DNA of 64,000 nucleotides from an uncultured Alphaproteobacteria bacterium (GTDB lineage: Bacteria > Pseudomonadota > Alphaproteobacteria > HIMB59), in the NCBI GenBank assembly GCA_902524245.1, contig CABZCN010000001.1, positions 372,001-436,000 on the forward strand, written 5' to 3'. Below are positions 41,373 through 49,673 of the stretch, piece after piece; the stretch's first letter is position 1, and every line of letters starts with the position of its first letter. The translations under genes were made by a program, and so were the position numbers. The notes below the pieces were generated by a model that did no database searches, had not been told where the DNA came from, and saw only the letters and a list, made by a program, of their open reading frames with translations.

Positions 41373-42867
41373 ATAAAAAACTAACTAAAAACATTAAGAA
41401 AATCATAAGAGTAACTGGAAATAAAGTTGATGAACAATTTGATTTATATTTATTAATTGGATGTTGATAATAGAGGTAACCTTTTTTGTTTGTTGGAATA
41501 GTCTCAATAATTTTACCCGAATAATCAACAACAGATGTAATACCTGAAGGAGTTGATCTTATGAGAGGTTTTTGGAATTCAACACTTCTTAAAAGGGAAT
41601 TAGCCAGATGCTGATGTGGTCCGTACCATTTACCGAACCAAGAGTCATTTGAAATTTGTATCACTATATCTGCATTACAAACCTCAGTATTAATTGATTT
41701 ATAATTAAAAATAGACTCAAAACAAATCATTGGAACAGCGTTTATATTTTTAGGTAATTTTAAGATTTTTTGATTAATTCCAGGAGTATAGTTCATTCCT
41801 AAATTTAAAAACTTGCTTACAAAAGGTTTTACAAAGGGAATGTATTCTCCAAATAAAACCAACTTTTGTTTATCATAAAAATCAATAATCTTTCCTTGAT
41901 GATCGATGATATATAGACGATTAAATAATTGGTTTTCCTCGATAGCACTCGACCCAACTATTATTTTTTGATCCTCATTTATTAAAGAGGATAATCTACT
42001 AAGAAGTCCGTCCCTGTTATTCAAATCAATTGGTAATGAGCCTTCAGGCCAAATAATTAAATCTGCTTTTGGAGTATTGGTAAGAGCTTCTAAGGTTAAT
42101 TTTTCATATATTTCAAGGTTTCTTAGAACGTCAAATTCTACTAATGACTCATAAAGATTAGGTTGAATTAAAAGAATGTTCAGAGTTTCATTGTTTGTTT
42201 TTCTCTCAGTATTATTTTCAAAAAAACCAAATACATAAATTAAAACAAGCACTGATGATAAACTAAAAGTTACAACTTTATTTTTGCAATAAAGAAAATA
42301 AATAATTAAACCCACAATCAAATGGATAACTAATCCCAAACCATAAACGCCTAAAAATGGTAGTGACTTTAAGATCCAAATATTTTTGTAATATATAATT
42401 GCACTAGGATTCCAAGGGAAGCCTCCAAAAATAAATTCCTTTAGTATTTCTACTATAGATAAACCTAGTGGTAATAAGAAAATCTGTAATAATTTTTTTT
42501 TAAATGTAACTAAAATGAGAATTGTTGCTGAATAATGTAGGAATGCAATAAATATAGAGAGTACACCAACTAAAATGATACCTAAGAATAAATACCCAAA
42601 ACCTCCTGAATAAAAGGACTGAGTAATCCAGCTTAATGTAATTATTTGAGTAAATAAGAAAAAATAAAATATGTTTTTTTTTGAAAAATTATTATTAGTT
42701 AGAATATTATAAAAAATAATTGAAAATGATAAGTAATAGAAAACAGATACTCCAAATGGAGGAAGAGAAAATACATAAACAATAGAAAAAATAATTATTA
42801 AGCTTATTGGCCTAGAAAGATAGGGCAGTAGATTATTGAGATTTGACACCACTAACCACAACTTCAA
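41353..42867 (-). CDS. lnt: Apolipoprotein N-acyltransferase
   Basis: Inner-membrane enzyme that adds the third acyl chain to lipoproteins. 504 aa with about six N-terminal membrane helices and a periplasmic nitrilase domain. Catalytic triad: Glu in LIIWPEGSLP, Lys in YDKQKLVLFGEYIPF, Cys in VPMICFESIFN. A final helix ends SFLYVRIKK. The start is uncertain: the track uses TTG at 42867, inside corC; GTG codons follow soon after. The corC-lnt-trmB order is typical. Confidence 0.92.
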   Translation of the reverse strand: MKLWLVVSNLNNLLPYLSRPISLIIIFSIVYVFSLPPFGVSVFYYLSFSIIFYNILTNNNFSKKNIFYFFLFTQIITLSWITQSFYSGGFGYLFLGIILVGVLSIFIAFLHYSATILILVTFKKKLLQIFLLPLGLSIVEILKEFIFGGFPWNPSAIIYYKNIWILKSLPFLGVYGLGLVIHLIVGLIIYFLYCKNKVVTFSLSSVLVLIYVFGFFENNTERKTNNETLNILLIQPNLYESLVEFDVLRNLEIYEKLTLEALTNTPKADLIIWPEGSLPIDLNNRDGLLSRLSSLINEDQKIIVGSSAIEENQLFNRLYIIDHQGKIIDFYDKQKLVLFGEYIPFVKPFVSKFLNLGMNYTPGINQKILKLPKNINAVPMICFESIFNYKSINTEVCNADIVIQISNDSWFGKWYGPHQHLANSLLRSVEFQKPLIRSTPSGITSVVDYSGKIIETIPTNKKGYLYYQHPINKYKSNCSSTLFPVTLMIFLMFLVSFLYVRIKK

Positions 42868-43660
42868 GAATTTTTCTTGTTGATACCTTGTGAATGGTGA
42901 AAGATAATTTTTTATTTATAGTAAATTTTTCTTTTTTCTTTGGTATACGACCAGCTATATTAAATATGATACCGCCTATAGTTCCCACATCCTCTTTTAA
43001 ATCATCTGGGATATTGACATCAAATTCTCTTTCAAAATCATCAACAAGCATTGCGGCATCCATAATTATATTATTGTTTTTTTGTCGAAACATTGGTGCT
43101 TCATCCTTATCGTGTTCGTCTTCAATCTCACCTACTATTTCTTCCACTAAGTCTTCAATGGTAACTAAACCAGTAACACTATTAAATTCATCCATAACAA
43201 TCGCCAAATGGATATTTTGTTTTTTCATTTTTTGAAGAAGATTAAAAACAGGTGTAGCAGAGGGAATATAAATGACCTCTCTTAACAAACTCTTAATATT
43301 GAAGGACTTATTATTGATTTTCTTGAATAAGTCCTTGATATGAACCATTCCCAAGCAATGTTCTAAGTCCTTTTTTACGACTGGCATTCTTGAGTGAGCT
43401 TCTTTATTGATGATTTTAATGATGTTTTCTTTATCAATATTTTGATCAATAAAAATTATTTCACCTCTTGGAACCATTACATCATCAACAGTTTTTTTGT
43501 GAACCTTTAAAAGATTATTAAAGATTTTTTTTTCTTCATTCTTGGCAATCCCTGAACTATCTGAAGTCGCTGAGATAAGATCAATAATATCTTTTTTAAA
43601 ATTCTCGTCTTGAATAAGCTCTTTGACTAATTTTATCGCTAAATTTTTTTTAATTTTCAT
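42833..43660 (-). CDS. corC: CBS-domain CorC/HlyC-family protein
   Basis: 275 aa. Two CBS domains (VMVPRGEIIFID to KDLFKKI; LREVIYIPSATPVFNLLQKMKKQNIHLAIVMDEF) are followed by the CorC/HlyC C-terminal domain (DLVEEIVGEIEDEHD then a beta-rich end). It has no membrane domain, like E. coli CorC (YbeX). Relatives are linked to magnesium/cobalt handling and ribosome quality under heat. The ybeZ-ybeY-ybeX-lnt order is kept, with an 11-nt overlap with ybeY. Confidence 0.88.
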   Translation of the reverse strand: MKIKKNLAIKLVKELIQDENFKKDIIDLISATSDSSGIAKNEEKKIFNNLLKVHKKTVDDVMVPRGEIIFIDQNIDKENIIKIINKEAHSRMPVVKKDLEHCLGMVHIKDLFKKINNKSFNIKSLLREVIYIPSATPVFNLLQKMKKQNIHLAIVMDEFNSVTGLVTIEDLVEEIVGEIEDEHDKDEAPMFRQKNNNIIMDAAMLVDDFEREFDVNIPDDLKEDVGTIGGIIFNIAGRIPKKKEKFTINKKLSFTIHKVSTRKILEVVVSGVKSQ

Positions 43661-44099
43661 GTACTTTTTTTAAACCTAATAATTTCATCAGTGTGTTTTC
43701 TAAAAATCTCATATTACTTCTCGATTGTTTATCGTAGTGATGATAACCAAATAAATGATGTAATCCATGACTCACTAGCATAAAAAAGTTTTGTTCGTTA
43801 ATTTTTTTATTGCGATTTAAAATATAACTATCTGCAATAGCAATATCACCAGAAAAGTCTCCATCGGGGAAAGATAACACATCTGTGATTTTATTTTTAT
43901 TTTTAAATTTTTTGTTCATGCTTTTAATTTCTTCATTAGAAACTATTTTTATTGTCAGTTGTGTTTGATGATCAGCTTGGTGGATTGTTTGAAAATATTC
44001 TGACAACTTTTTTAGCTTTTCCTTGGAGGATTTTAGAAATTGCTCTAAATTCTTATCTCCAATTATCTCAATCACAAATTTTTTATTACTAATCCTCAA
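43650..44099 (-). CDS. ybeY: Endoribonuclease YbeY
   Basis: Zinc-dependent single-strand RNase for 16S 3'-end maturation and ribosome quality control, 149 aa. The three-His zinc motif is SHGLHHLFGYHHYD (His at positions 1, 5 and 11 of the motif); KITDVLSFPDGDFSGDIAIA is also typical. It is 2 nt after phoH and overlaps corC. Confidence 0.93.
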   Translation of the reverse strand: MRISNKKFVIEIIGDKNLEQFLKSSKEKLKKLSEYFQTIHQADHQTQLTIKIVSNEEIKSMNKKFKNKNKITDVLSFPDGDFSGDIAIADSYILNRNKKINEQNFFMLVSHGLHHLFGYHHYDKQSRSNMRFLENTLMKLLGLKKVHEN

Positions 44100-44101
44100 A
44101 A

Positions 44102-45058
44102 TTACTTATCGTAAGCATTAATTATTTTTTCTACTAGTGTGTGTCTGCATACATCACTACTATTTAAATGAACAAACCCAATGTCTTTAACTTTTTCTAA
44201 TTTTTCCATTGCATCCTGCATTCCACTTTTTGCATTATCGGGTAAATCTTTTTGACTTAAATCTCCCGTGATAACCATTTTTGAGTTTTGTCCTAACCTA
44301 GTTAAGAACATTTTCATCTGTGTCGATAAGGTGTTTTGTGCTTCGTCTAAAATAATAAAGGATTTATTTAAAGTTCTTCCTCTCATAAAGGCAAGAGGAG
44401 CTATTTCTATAAGATTATTTACCATTTTTCTGTCAATTTCCTCACCTGGCATCATCTCATACAAGGCATCGTAAAGTGGTCGTAAATAAGGGTCAATTTT
44501 CTCTTTCATATCTCCAGGTAAAAAGCCTAATCGTTCACCCGCTTCAACTGCTGGTCTTGATAATATTAATCGATTAATTTTTCCCTCCACAAAAAGACTA
44601 ACTGCATATGCAACAGCTAGGTAAGTTTTTCCTGTTCCAGCTGGACCAACAGCAAAAACGACATCTTTTGATCTCATTTCTTTTAAAAAGAGCTCTTGGT
44701 TTTTAGTCTTAGGATAAATTGTTTTTAATTTTGTATTGATTTGAAATTTCTGATCTTGTTCGATTTGTTCTTTAATATATGTAGGTTTTGCTAAATCAAT
44801 ATTATTTTCTATTTCTTCTGCGGAAATATCATTGTTCTTTAATTTTTGGTATAGGCCTTGAATAATAAAGTAGGCTTTTTCAACTGGATCTCTATTACCT
44901 TTTATAGATAAAAGGTTGCCTCTTGTGTAAAGCTTTACTTTAAATTTATTCTCTAAGACCTTTAAATTTTTATCGTGGTAACCAAATAGACTTGATAGAA
45001 ATTGATTATCCTCAAACTCAAGTTGTTTTTGATGGGAAGAAATATTTACAGGACTCAA
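44102..45058 (-). CDS. PhoH-like ATPase (YbeZ)
   Basis: 318 aa. An N-terminal KH-like segment is followed by a PhoH ATPase domain: Walker A FAVGPAGTGKTYLAVAYAV, RPAVEAGERLGFLPGDMKEKIDPYLRPLYDAL, and Walker B FIILDEAQNTL. It is thought to work with YbeY in RNA processing. Despite the name, most PhoH proteins of this operon type are not tied to phosphate starvation. The start is TTG directly after the miaB TAG (zero gap). Confidence 0.92.
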   Translation of the reverse strand: MSPVNISSHQKQLEFEDNQFLSSLFGYHDKNLKVLENKFKVKLYTRGNLLSIKGNRDPVEKAYFIIQGLYQKLKNNDISAEEIENNIDLAKPTYIKEQIEQDQKFQINTKLKTIYPKTKNQELFLKEMRSKDVVFAVGPAGTGKTYLAVAYAVSLFVEGKINRLILSRPAVEAGERLGFLPGDMKEKIDPYLRPLYDALYEMMPGEEIDRKMVNNLIEIAPLAFMRGRTLNKSFIILDEAQNTLSTQMKMFLTRLGQNSKMVITGDLSQKDLPDNAKSGMQDAMEKLEKVKDIGFVHLNSSDVCRHTLVEKIINAYDK

Positions 45059-46387
45059 CTAAATTTTTTCTCCTAATAATGAGTGTGTTAAAACCTCTTT
45101 GATTTGCACAGGAATTATTTGACCAATTATTTCTTTTTCCCCCTGCAGGGCTACACTTTGATTAAATTGTGACTTACCTTTGATTTGTCCTGAGTGTTTA
45201 CCAGCACCATCAATTAATACTTGCACTGTCTTTTTTACAAACTGGTTGTTGTATTCAATTTGTTGTTCATTAAGTAAATCTTGTGTGATCTTTAATCGCT
45301 CATTGAGGATTGCTTCATCTATTTCTTCACGATCGGCTGCAGGTGTACCTGGTCTTGGGCTGTACTTAAAAGAATAAGAATTCATGTATTTAACTCTTTT
45401 AATTAGATCGATTGTGTCTTCAAAATCTTTGTCTGTTTCTCCAGGAAAACCAATAATAAAGTCCGAGGAAAGTGCTATATCGGGTTTTACTTTTCTAACC
45501 TTTTCGATGATTTCAAAATAATAATCCCTGGTATGTTTTCTATTCATTAATTTTAAAACTTTGTCAGAACCTGATTGAACAGGAAGGTGAAGATAGGGCA
45601 TAAGTTTTGAGTTTTCACCATGAAGGGAAATTAGATCATCAGTCATATTCACAGGGTGACTTGTAGAATAGGTAATTCTTTCAACTCCATCTATTAAACT
45701 AATACTGTTAATAAGAGATGCTAGATTATTTGATTGACCTTGAGTGTCTAGACCATGATAGGCGTTAACATTTTGACCTAAAAGTGTGAATTCCACCACC
45801 CCCTGATCAATTAAAGATTTAACCTCATCAGAGATTTCCTTAACTGTTCTTGAATATTCTGACCCTCTTGTATAAGGAACAACGCAGAAATGACAAAACT
45901 TATCACAGCCTTCTTGGATAGTCACAAATGCAGATTTATTCGATGTATTCGTTTTAATATGATTGAGTGTGTCAAATTTTTCATTCACATCAAATTCAGT
46001 GATAGAGGTTTTTGGTAAATTATTTTTATCTAAAAATTTATTTAATGACTGAATGGATTGTGGTCCGATCACTAAGTCCACGTAGGGTGCCCTTTTTTGA
46101 ATTAATTCACCTTCAGCTTGAGCTACACAACCGGCAACAATAACTTTTTGGTCTTCTTTTCCTTTTTTATGAATTTTTCCTAAATCTGAAAATGTTTTTT
46201 CTGTTGCCTTTTCACGGATGTGGCAAGTATTTAAAACTACATAGTCTGCATTTTGAAAGTCATCTGTTTGATTAATATTATGCGATAGAAAAATATCTTT
46301 CATTTTATCAGAATCATAAACATTCATCTGACAACCAAATGTTCTAATATAAAATTTCTTATTTGATGGCATTAAGGGATTTTGCAA
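45059..46387 (-). CDS. miaB: tRNA-2-methylthio-N6-dimethylallyladenosine synthase
   Basis: Radical-SAM methylthiotransferase acting on i6A37 of tRNAs, 442 aa. The N-terminal cluster domain has RTFGCQMNVYDSDKM and LNTCHIREKA; the radical SAM motif is CDKFCHFCVVPYTRG; a C-terminal TRAM domain is present. The first 28 nt overlap rimI; an internal ATG five codons later (46372) would also work. Its TAG is joined to the phoH start. Confidence 0.95.
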   Translation of the reverse strand: MQNPLMPSNKKFYIRTFGCQMNVYDSDKMKDIFLSHNINQTDDFQNADYVVLNTCHIREKATEKTFSDLGKIHKKGKEDQKVIVAGCVAQAEGELIQKRAPYVDLVIGPQSIQSLNKFLDKNNLPKTSITEFDVNEKFDTLNHIKTNTSNKSAFVTIQEGCDKFCHFCVVPYTRGSEYSRTVKEISDEVKSLIDQGVVEFTLLGQNVNAYHGLDTQGQSNNLASLINSISLIDGVERITYSTSHPVNMTDDLISLHGENSKLMPYLHLPVQSGSDKVLKLMNRKHTRDYYFEIIEKVRKVKPDIALSSDFIIGFPGETDKDFEDTIDLIKRVKYMNSYSFKYSPRPGTPAADREEIDEAILNERLKITQDLLNEQQIEYNNQFVKKTVQVLIDGAGKHSGQIKGKSQFNQSVALQGEKEIIGQIIPVQIKEVLTHSLLGEKI

Positions 46388-46838
46388 ACAAAATTGCGTC
46401 TTGCGTATTTGGAGCGTTTATAGACTTACTCCGATAATAGTTTTTTCTTTCATTGTAGGCTTTATAGCCTAATTTTTCATAAAGTTTAATAGCAAATTTA
46501 TTAATAGCACTCGCTTCCAGAAAGATTTTAAATGATTTTCCAGTACTTTTGAGTTGTTTTTCAAGCTCTTCTAAAATCATTCTTCCCAACCCTTGGTTTC
46601 TAAATTCAGGCAAAACAGCAATATGTAAAATTTCAAATTCACTGACCTTTTGATCTTGATATAAAAAATGTCCTATCAAAGCACCTTTGACGTTAGTTTG
46701 ATCTAGAAGATAAATATTAAAACTTGTTTCTTTATTGAGGTGAAGCTCAATATCTTTTTCACTCCAATTAATCTCTAGTTGGTCTTTATGATTGATAATC
46801 CAATTTTTAGAATCAGATAGAGTATGTGTAAAGTTCAA
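46359..46838 (-). CDS. rimI: GNAT N-acetyltransferase, RimI-like
   Basis: 159 aa GNAT protein. The acetyl-CoA site is LPEFRNQGLGRMILEELE and the RimI-type C-terminal motif is FLEASAINKFAIKLYEKLGYKAYNERKNYY. Family members acetylate the N-terminus of ribosomal protein S18. tsaB, its usual upstream neighbour in alphaproteobacteria, is replaced here by the glycosyltransferase gene, which it overlaps by 4 nt. Confidence 0.82.
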   Translation of the reverse strand: MNFTHTLSDSKNWIINHKDQLEINWSEKDIELHLNKETSFNIYLLDQTNVKGALIGHFLYQDQKVSEFEILHIAVLPEFRNQGLGRMILEELEKQLKSTGKSFKIFLEASAINKFAIKLYEKLGYKAYNERKNYYRSKSINAPNTQDAILFAKSLNAIK

Positions 46839-47827
46839 GCCACAATATTATCATAAAAAACCTTGGAACACTCATACCAGTTAAATTTTTTTGTATATTC
46901 TTGACATTTTTTTCGATCGATAGTCAAACAATTCAAAACATTATCTTTTAAGTTATCACCAATAAAACCGTTGACCCCATTAACAATAATATCTTTAGGA
47001 CCTGTTACATCATAAGCAGCGACTGGTGTGCCGGTTGCATTTGCCTCAGTTACCACATTTCCAAAGGTATCAGTCTTGCTAGGGAAAACCATTACATCTG
47101 AACTAGCATAGTAATTCACTAAATTCTGGCCAAACTGGTAACCAACAAATTTTATATCTGTATATTTTTTTTTTAGTTTATTTAACTGTGGTCCATCGCC
47201 AACGACAACTTTAGTACCTTCTAAATCTAAATCTAAAAAAGCTTGAATATTTTTTTCAGTAGCCACTCGACCGATATAAGAAAATATTGGTCCCGGGCCT
47301 AAGTCTAATTTTTGATAGTTGCCAAATTTTTGATGATCGACACCTCTTGACCAAACAACGGTATTTTTAAAATTCATATTTATTAATTCGGCCTGCATGG
47401 ATGGGGTAGGAACAAGAACTTTTTTCGCTTTATTGTGAAAATGCTTTATGAAGAAGTAAAAGAAACTTGCAGGTATTTTTATACGTTGTTGAATATACTC
47501 AGGGAAACGAGTATGAAATGAAGTTGTAAAAATAATTTTTTCTGAAAGACATATTTTTCTGGCCAAAAAACCTAGGGGCCCCTCTGTAGCAATGTGAATA
47601 TGATCAGGATTGATCTGATCCATCATATTTTTCAATGTTTTTTTGCGAGTAATCACAACTTTAATCTCATTATACGAAGGAAGGCCAAAGCGAACTTTAA
47701 ATAACTCAGGGTGTATTACTTCTACCTGCATACCCATTTTTTCCAATTCCGGTATGGTATTCAGATAAGAACGGACGACGCCGTTTACCTGAGGTTTCCA
47801 TGCATCTGTTACTAATAATAATTTCAA
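46835..47827 (-). CDS. agt: Glycosyltransferase family 4, Agt-like (glycolipid synthesis)
   Basis: GT-B enzyme of 330 aa. N-terminal LLLVTDAWKPQVNGVVRSYLNTIPEL and HIATEGPLGFLARK; C-terminal donor-binding FSYIGRVATEKNIQAFL and PSKTDTFGNVVTEANATGTPVAAYDVTGP. It overlaps the PlcP-like phosphoesterase gene by 4 nt. In marine alphaproteobacteria such pairs (plcP-agt) convert phospholipids via diacylglycerol to glucosyl or glucuronosyl diacylglycerol under phosphate limitation. The sugar and acceptor are inferred from this pairing; a different mannosyl- or glucosyltransferase role is possible. Confidence 0.78.
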   Translation of the reverse strand: MKLLLVTDAWKPQVNGVVRSYLNTIPELEKMGMQVEVIHPELFKVRFGLPSYNEIKVVITRKKTLKNMMDQINPDHIHIATEGPLGFLARKICLSEKIIFTTSFHTRFPEYIQQRIKIPASFFYFFIKHFHNKAKKVLVPTPSMQAELINMNFKNTVVWSRGVDHQKFGNYQKLDLGPGPIFSYIGRVATEKNIQAFLDLDLEGTKVVVGDGPQLNKLKKKYTDIKFVGYQFGQNLVNYYASSDVMVFPSKTDTFGNVVTEANATGTPVAAYDVTGPKDIIVNGVNGFIGDNLKDNVLNCLTIDRKKCQEYTKKFNWYECSKVFYDNIVA

Positions 47828-48612
47828 GCTACAGATACCTTATTAAGAGTTTGTTTTTCTAAAGACTGGATTTTTTTTTCATTCCAAAAGACTAACTCCA
47901 AGTTGCCTTTAAAGTCCTCAACCATTGCACTACAGCTATCTACCCAATCTCCTAGATTATGATATGTCTTGTCACCAATTTTTTTTATTTGGGGATGGTG
48001 AATATGACCACAAACAATTCCATCACAATTATTTTTTTTTATTCTCTCAAGACATGCATTTTCAAAATTTTCAATATATCGTTGAGCATCTTTTACTCGT
48101 GTTTTTAAATATCCTGATAAAGACCAATACGAAAGACCAAGTTTTCTTCGACAGAAATTTAAAATATTATTAAACCAAACAGAGTAGTCATAAAGGACGG
48201 CACCTATCTTTGCTAACCATTTTGAATTTAGAACTATTCCATCAAATTCATGCCCATGCATTAAGAGAAGTCTTTTATTGTTCGCTGTTGTATGAATTCT
48301 ATTTTTTCGAACTTTAATGTTTGCAAATGAAAAACCACAATAATCTGAAAAAACTTCATCATGGTTTCCAGGTATATAATAGACTTTGGTACCTGAGCGT
48401 GCTTTTCGTAAAACTTTTTGTATGAAAGTATTAAAATCAGGATTCCAAAACCAATTTTTTTTTAGACGCCATCCGTCTATAATATCTCCAAGTAAATAAA
48501 GATGATCACAATCATTATATTTTAAAAAGTGTAAGAGCTCCTTTACTTTTGAAGCACGTATGCCAATATGAATGTCTGAAATAAATATAGATCGATGTTT
48601 TTTGATTTGCAT
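47824..48612 (-). CDS. plcP: PlcP-type phospholipase C metallophosphoesterase
   Basis: Calcineurin-fold phosphoesterase of 262 aa, often labelled UDP-2,3-diacylglucosamine diphosphatase-like. Metal ligands: FISDIHIG, LLGDIIDGW, PGNHDEV, MHGHEFD and CGHIHHPQ. The stretch RRKLGLSYWSLSGYLKTRVKDA and the NLGDWVDSCSAMVE ending closely resemble the PlcP group of Sinorhizobium and marine bacteria, which strips head groups from phospholipids during phosphate starvation, releasing diacylglycerol. The agt gene follows with a 4-nt overlap. Upstream lies a 17-nt sequence identical to one in front of pstS. Confidence 0.82.
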   Translation of the reverse strand: MQIKKHRSIFISDIHIGIRASKVKELLHFLKYNDCDHLYLLGDIIDGWRLKKNWFWNPDFNTFIQKVLRKARSGTKVYYIPGNHDEVFSDYCGFSFANIKVRKNRIHTTANNKRLLLMHGHEFDGIVLNSKWLAKIGAVLYDYSVWFNNILNFCRRKLGLSYWSLSGYLKTRVKDAQRYIENFENACLERIKKNNCDGIVCGHIHHPQIKKIGDKTYHNLGDWVDSCSAMVEDFKGNLELVFWNEKKIQSLEKQTLNKVSVA

Positions 48613-48656
48613 AGAATCTAAAAATAGATATATCTACGATTGATAGTATTGAGGAT

Positions 48657-48673
48657 TGTTAAAGTTTTATTAA
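48657..48673 (-). promoter_or_regulatory. Candidate PhoB half-sites upstream of plcP
   Basis: The plus-strand sequence TGTTAAAGTTTTATTAA is identical over 17 nt to 56195-56211 before pstS. Read toward plcP it gives TTAATAA AACT TTAACA, two units with an 11-bp period; the next unit (CAATACT) is degenerate. It abuts the ATG of the divergent SET gene. Confidence 0.5.
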
Positions 48674-49192
48674 ATGGACTCTTCACAAAAGCTTTATATT
48701 AGAAAAAATTCTAAAATTCATGCATCTGGTCTTTTTGCAAAAGCTGATATCAGTGCTGGCACTAGAATCATTGAATATCGCGGGTTAAAGATAACTAAAG
48801 CTCAATCCGACAAGATTGCTGATGTTCACATAGAGGCAAACAAAAGGGCTAAAACAGTCGGGTCTGTTTACATTTTTACACTGAATCAAAAATACGACAT
48901 CAATGGAAAAGTAACATGGAATTTAGCAAAATATATTAATCATTCCTGCGACCCTAATTGTGAAACTGATATCATCAAAGGAAAAATATGGATTAGCGCA
49001 ATTAAAGATATTAAGAAAGGCGAGGAACTGTCCTACGACTATGGATATGACATGTTTTGTTTCGAGGATCACCCGTGTCGATGTGGGTCTCAAAACTGTA
49101 TTGGATATATTGTTCGAAGCAATCTTAGATGGAGAGTTAAAAAAAGGTTAATTGAAAATAAAAAGTCAAGATTTAACAAAAACTTCACATAA
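48674..49192 (+). CDS. SET-domain protein lysine methyltransferase
   Basis: 172 aa with a complete SET domain. N-terminal SKIHASGLFAKADISAGTRIIEYRG; SAM/lysine-channel motif KYINHSCDPNCE; catalytic-Tyr motif KKGEELSYDYGYD; and a post-SET zinc motif HPCRCGSQNCIGYI. The fold transfers methyl groups to protein lysines, best known from histones; the bacterial target is unknown. It is divergent from plcP (61-bp gap) and 17 nt before dgkA, so it sits inside a lipid-turnover locus. A Lys-rich tail (VKKRLIENKKSRFNKNF) might bind nucleic acid. Confidence 0.88.
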   Translation: MDSSQKLYIRKNSKIHASGLFAKADISAGTRIIEYRGLKITKAQSDKIADVHIEANKRAKTVGSVYIFTLNQKYDINGKVTWNLAKYINHSCDPNCETDIIKGKIWISAIKDIKKGEELSYDYGYDMFCFEDHPCRCGSQNCIGYIVRSNLRWRVKKRLIENKKSRFNKNFT

Positions 49193-49209
49193 GTAGTTAA
49201 ACTTCAGAT

Positions 49210-49557
49210 ATGGATTTTAAAAATAAAAATATAGTAGATGCTTTTTGGTGTTCAATTGAAGGCCTAAAAATTCTCCTTCAAGAAAAAGCAGCAAGAAGAG
49301 AGCTATTATTGCTTCCCTTGTCTGCTCTATACATCGTAATTTTTCAACCGGCTCTTTTGTTCATACTTTGGCTGATAATTTTACCTTTGCTCATACTTAG
49401 TATTGAGGCTCTAAACACTGCAATAGAATATACCTGTGATAAAATTACTATGGATAAGTCAAACAAAATAAAGAAAGCTAAAGATTTGGGCTCTGCTGCA
49501 ATTTTTTTATCTCTAACAGCCTATGGAATAGTTTTATTCTTAGGTTTATTTAATTAA
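49210..49557 (+). CDS. dgkA: Diacylglycerol kinase, DgkA type
   Basis: Small trimeric membrane kinase of 115 aa with three membrane helices. Family motifs: AFWCSIEGLKILLQEKAARRELLLLP, SIEALNTAIEYTCDKI and KAKDLGSAAIFLSL. It phosphorylates diacylglycerol to phosphatidate. Near plcP-agt, which make and use diacylglycerol, it could return surplus diacylglycerol to phospholipid synthesis. It is probably co-transcribed with the SET gene. Confidence 0.92.
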   Translation: MDFKNKNIVDAFWCSIEGLKILLQEKAARRELLLLPLSALYIVIFQPALLFILWLIILPLLILSIEALNTAIEYTCDKITMDKSNKIKKAKDLGSAAIFLSLTAYGIVLFLGLFN

Positions 49558-49560
49558 TTT

Positions 49561-49647
49561 GGGAAGATTGACATGATTTTTCTACAAGTAGAGGAGGTCT
49601 ATGTTTCAATCACAGGGGAAATGCCAATCTTCCACCTAATAAAATAA
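49561..49647. ncRNA. Structured intergenic element of unknown function
   Basis: Perfect 9-bp inverted repeat GGAAGATTG (49562-49570) / CAATCTTCC (49625-49633) encloses 54 nt. Inside, a small hairpin TTCTA-CAAG-TAGAG runs into a strong AGGAGG followed by ATG (49601). Two tiny overlapping frames exist: 49573-49647 (24 aa, MIFLQVEEVYVSITGEM...) and 49601-49639 (12 aa). On the minus strand it would expose ACCTCCTCT, an anti-Shine-Dalgarno sequence as in some alphaproteobacterial small RNAs. It could be a small RNA, a leader peptide or a degenerate remnant; the strand is not known. No T-run follows. Confidence 0.35.
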
Positions 49648-49673
49648 TCATTTATATTAAATTAAAGTTAAAT

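Noticed and set aside
49573-49647. 24-aa frame as a PQQ-precursor-like peptide (pqqA)
   Set aside because: The conserved Glu-x3-Tyr spacing of PqqA is not met and no pqq genes are nearby.
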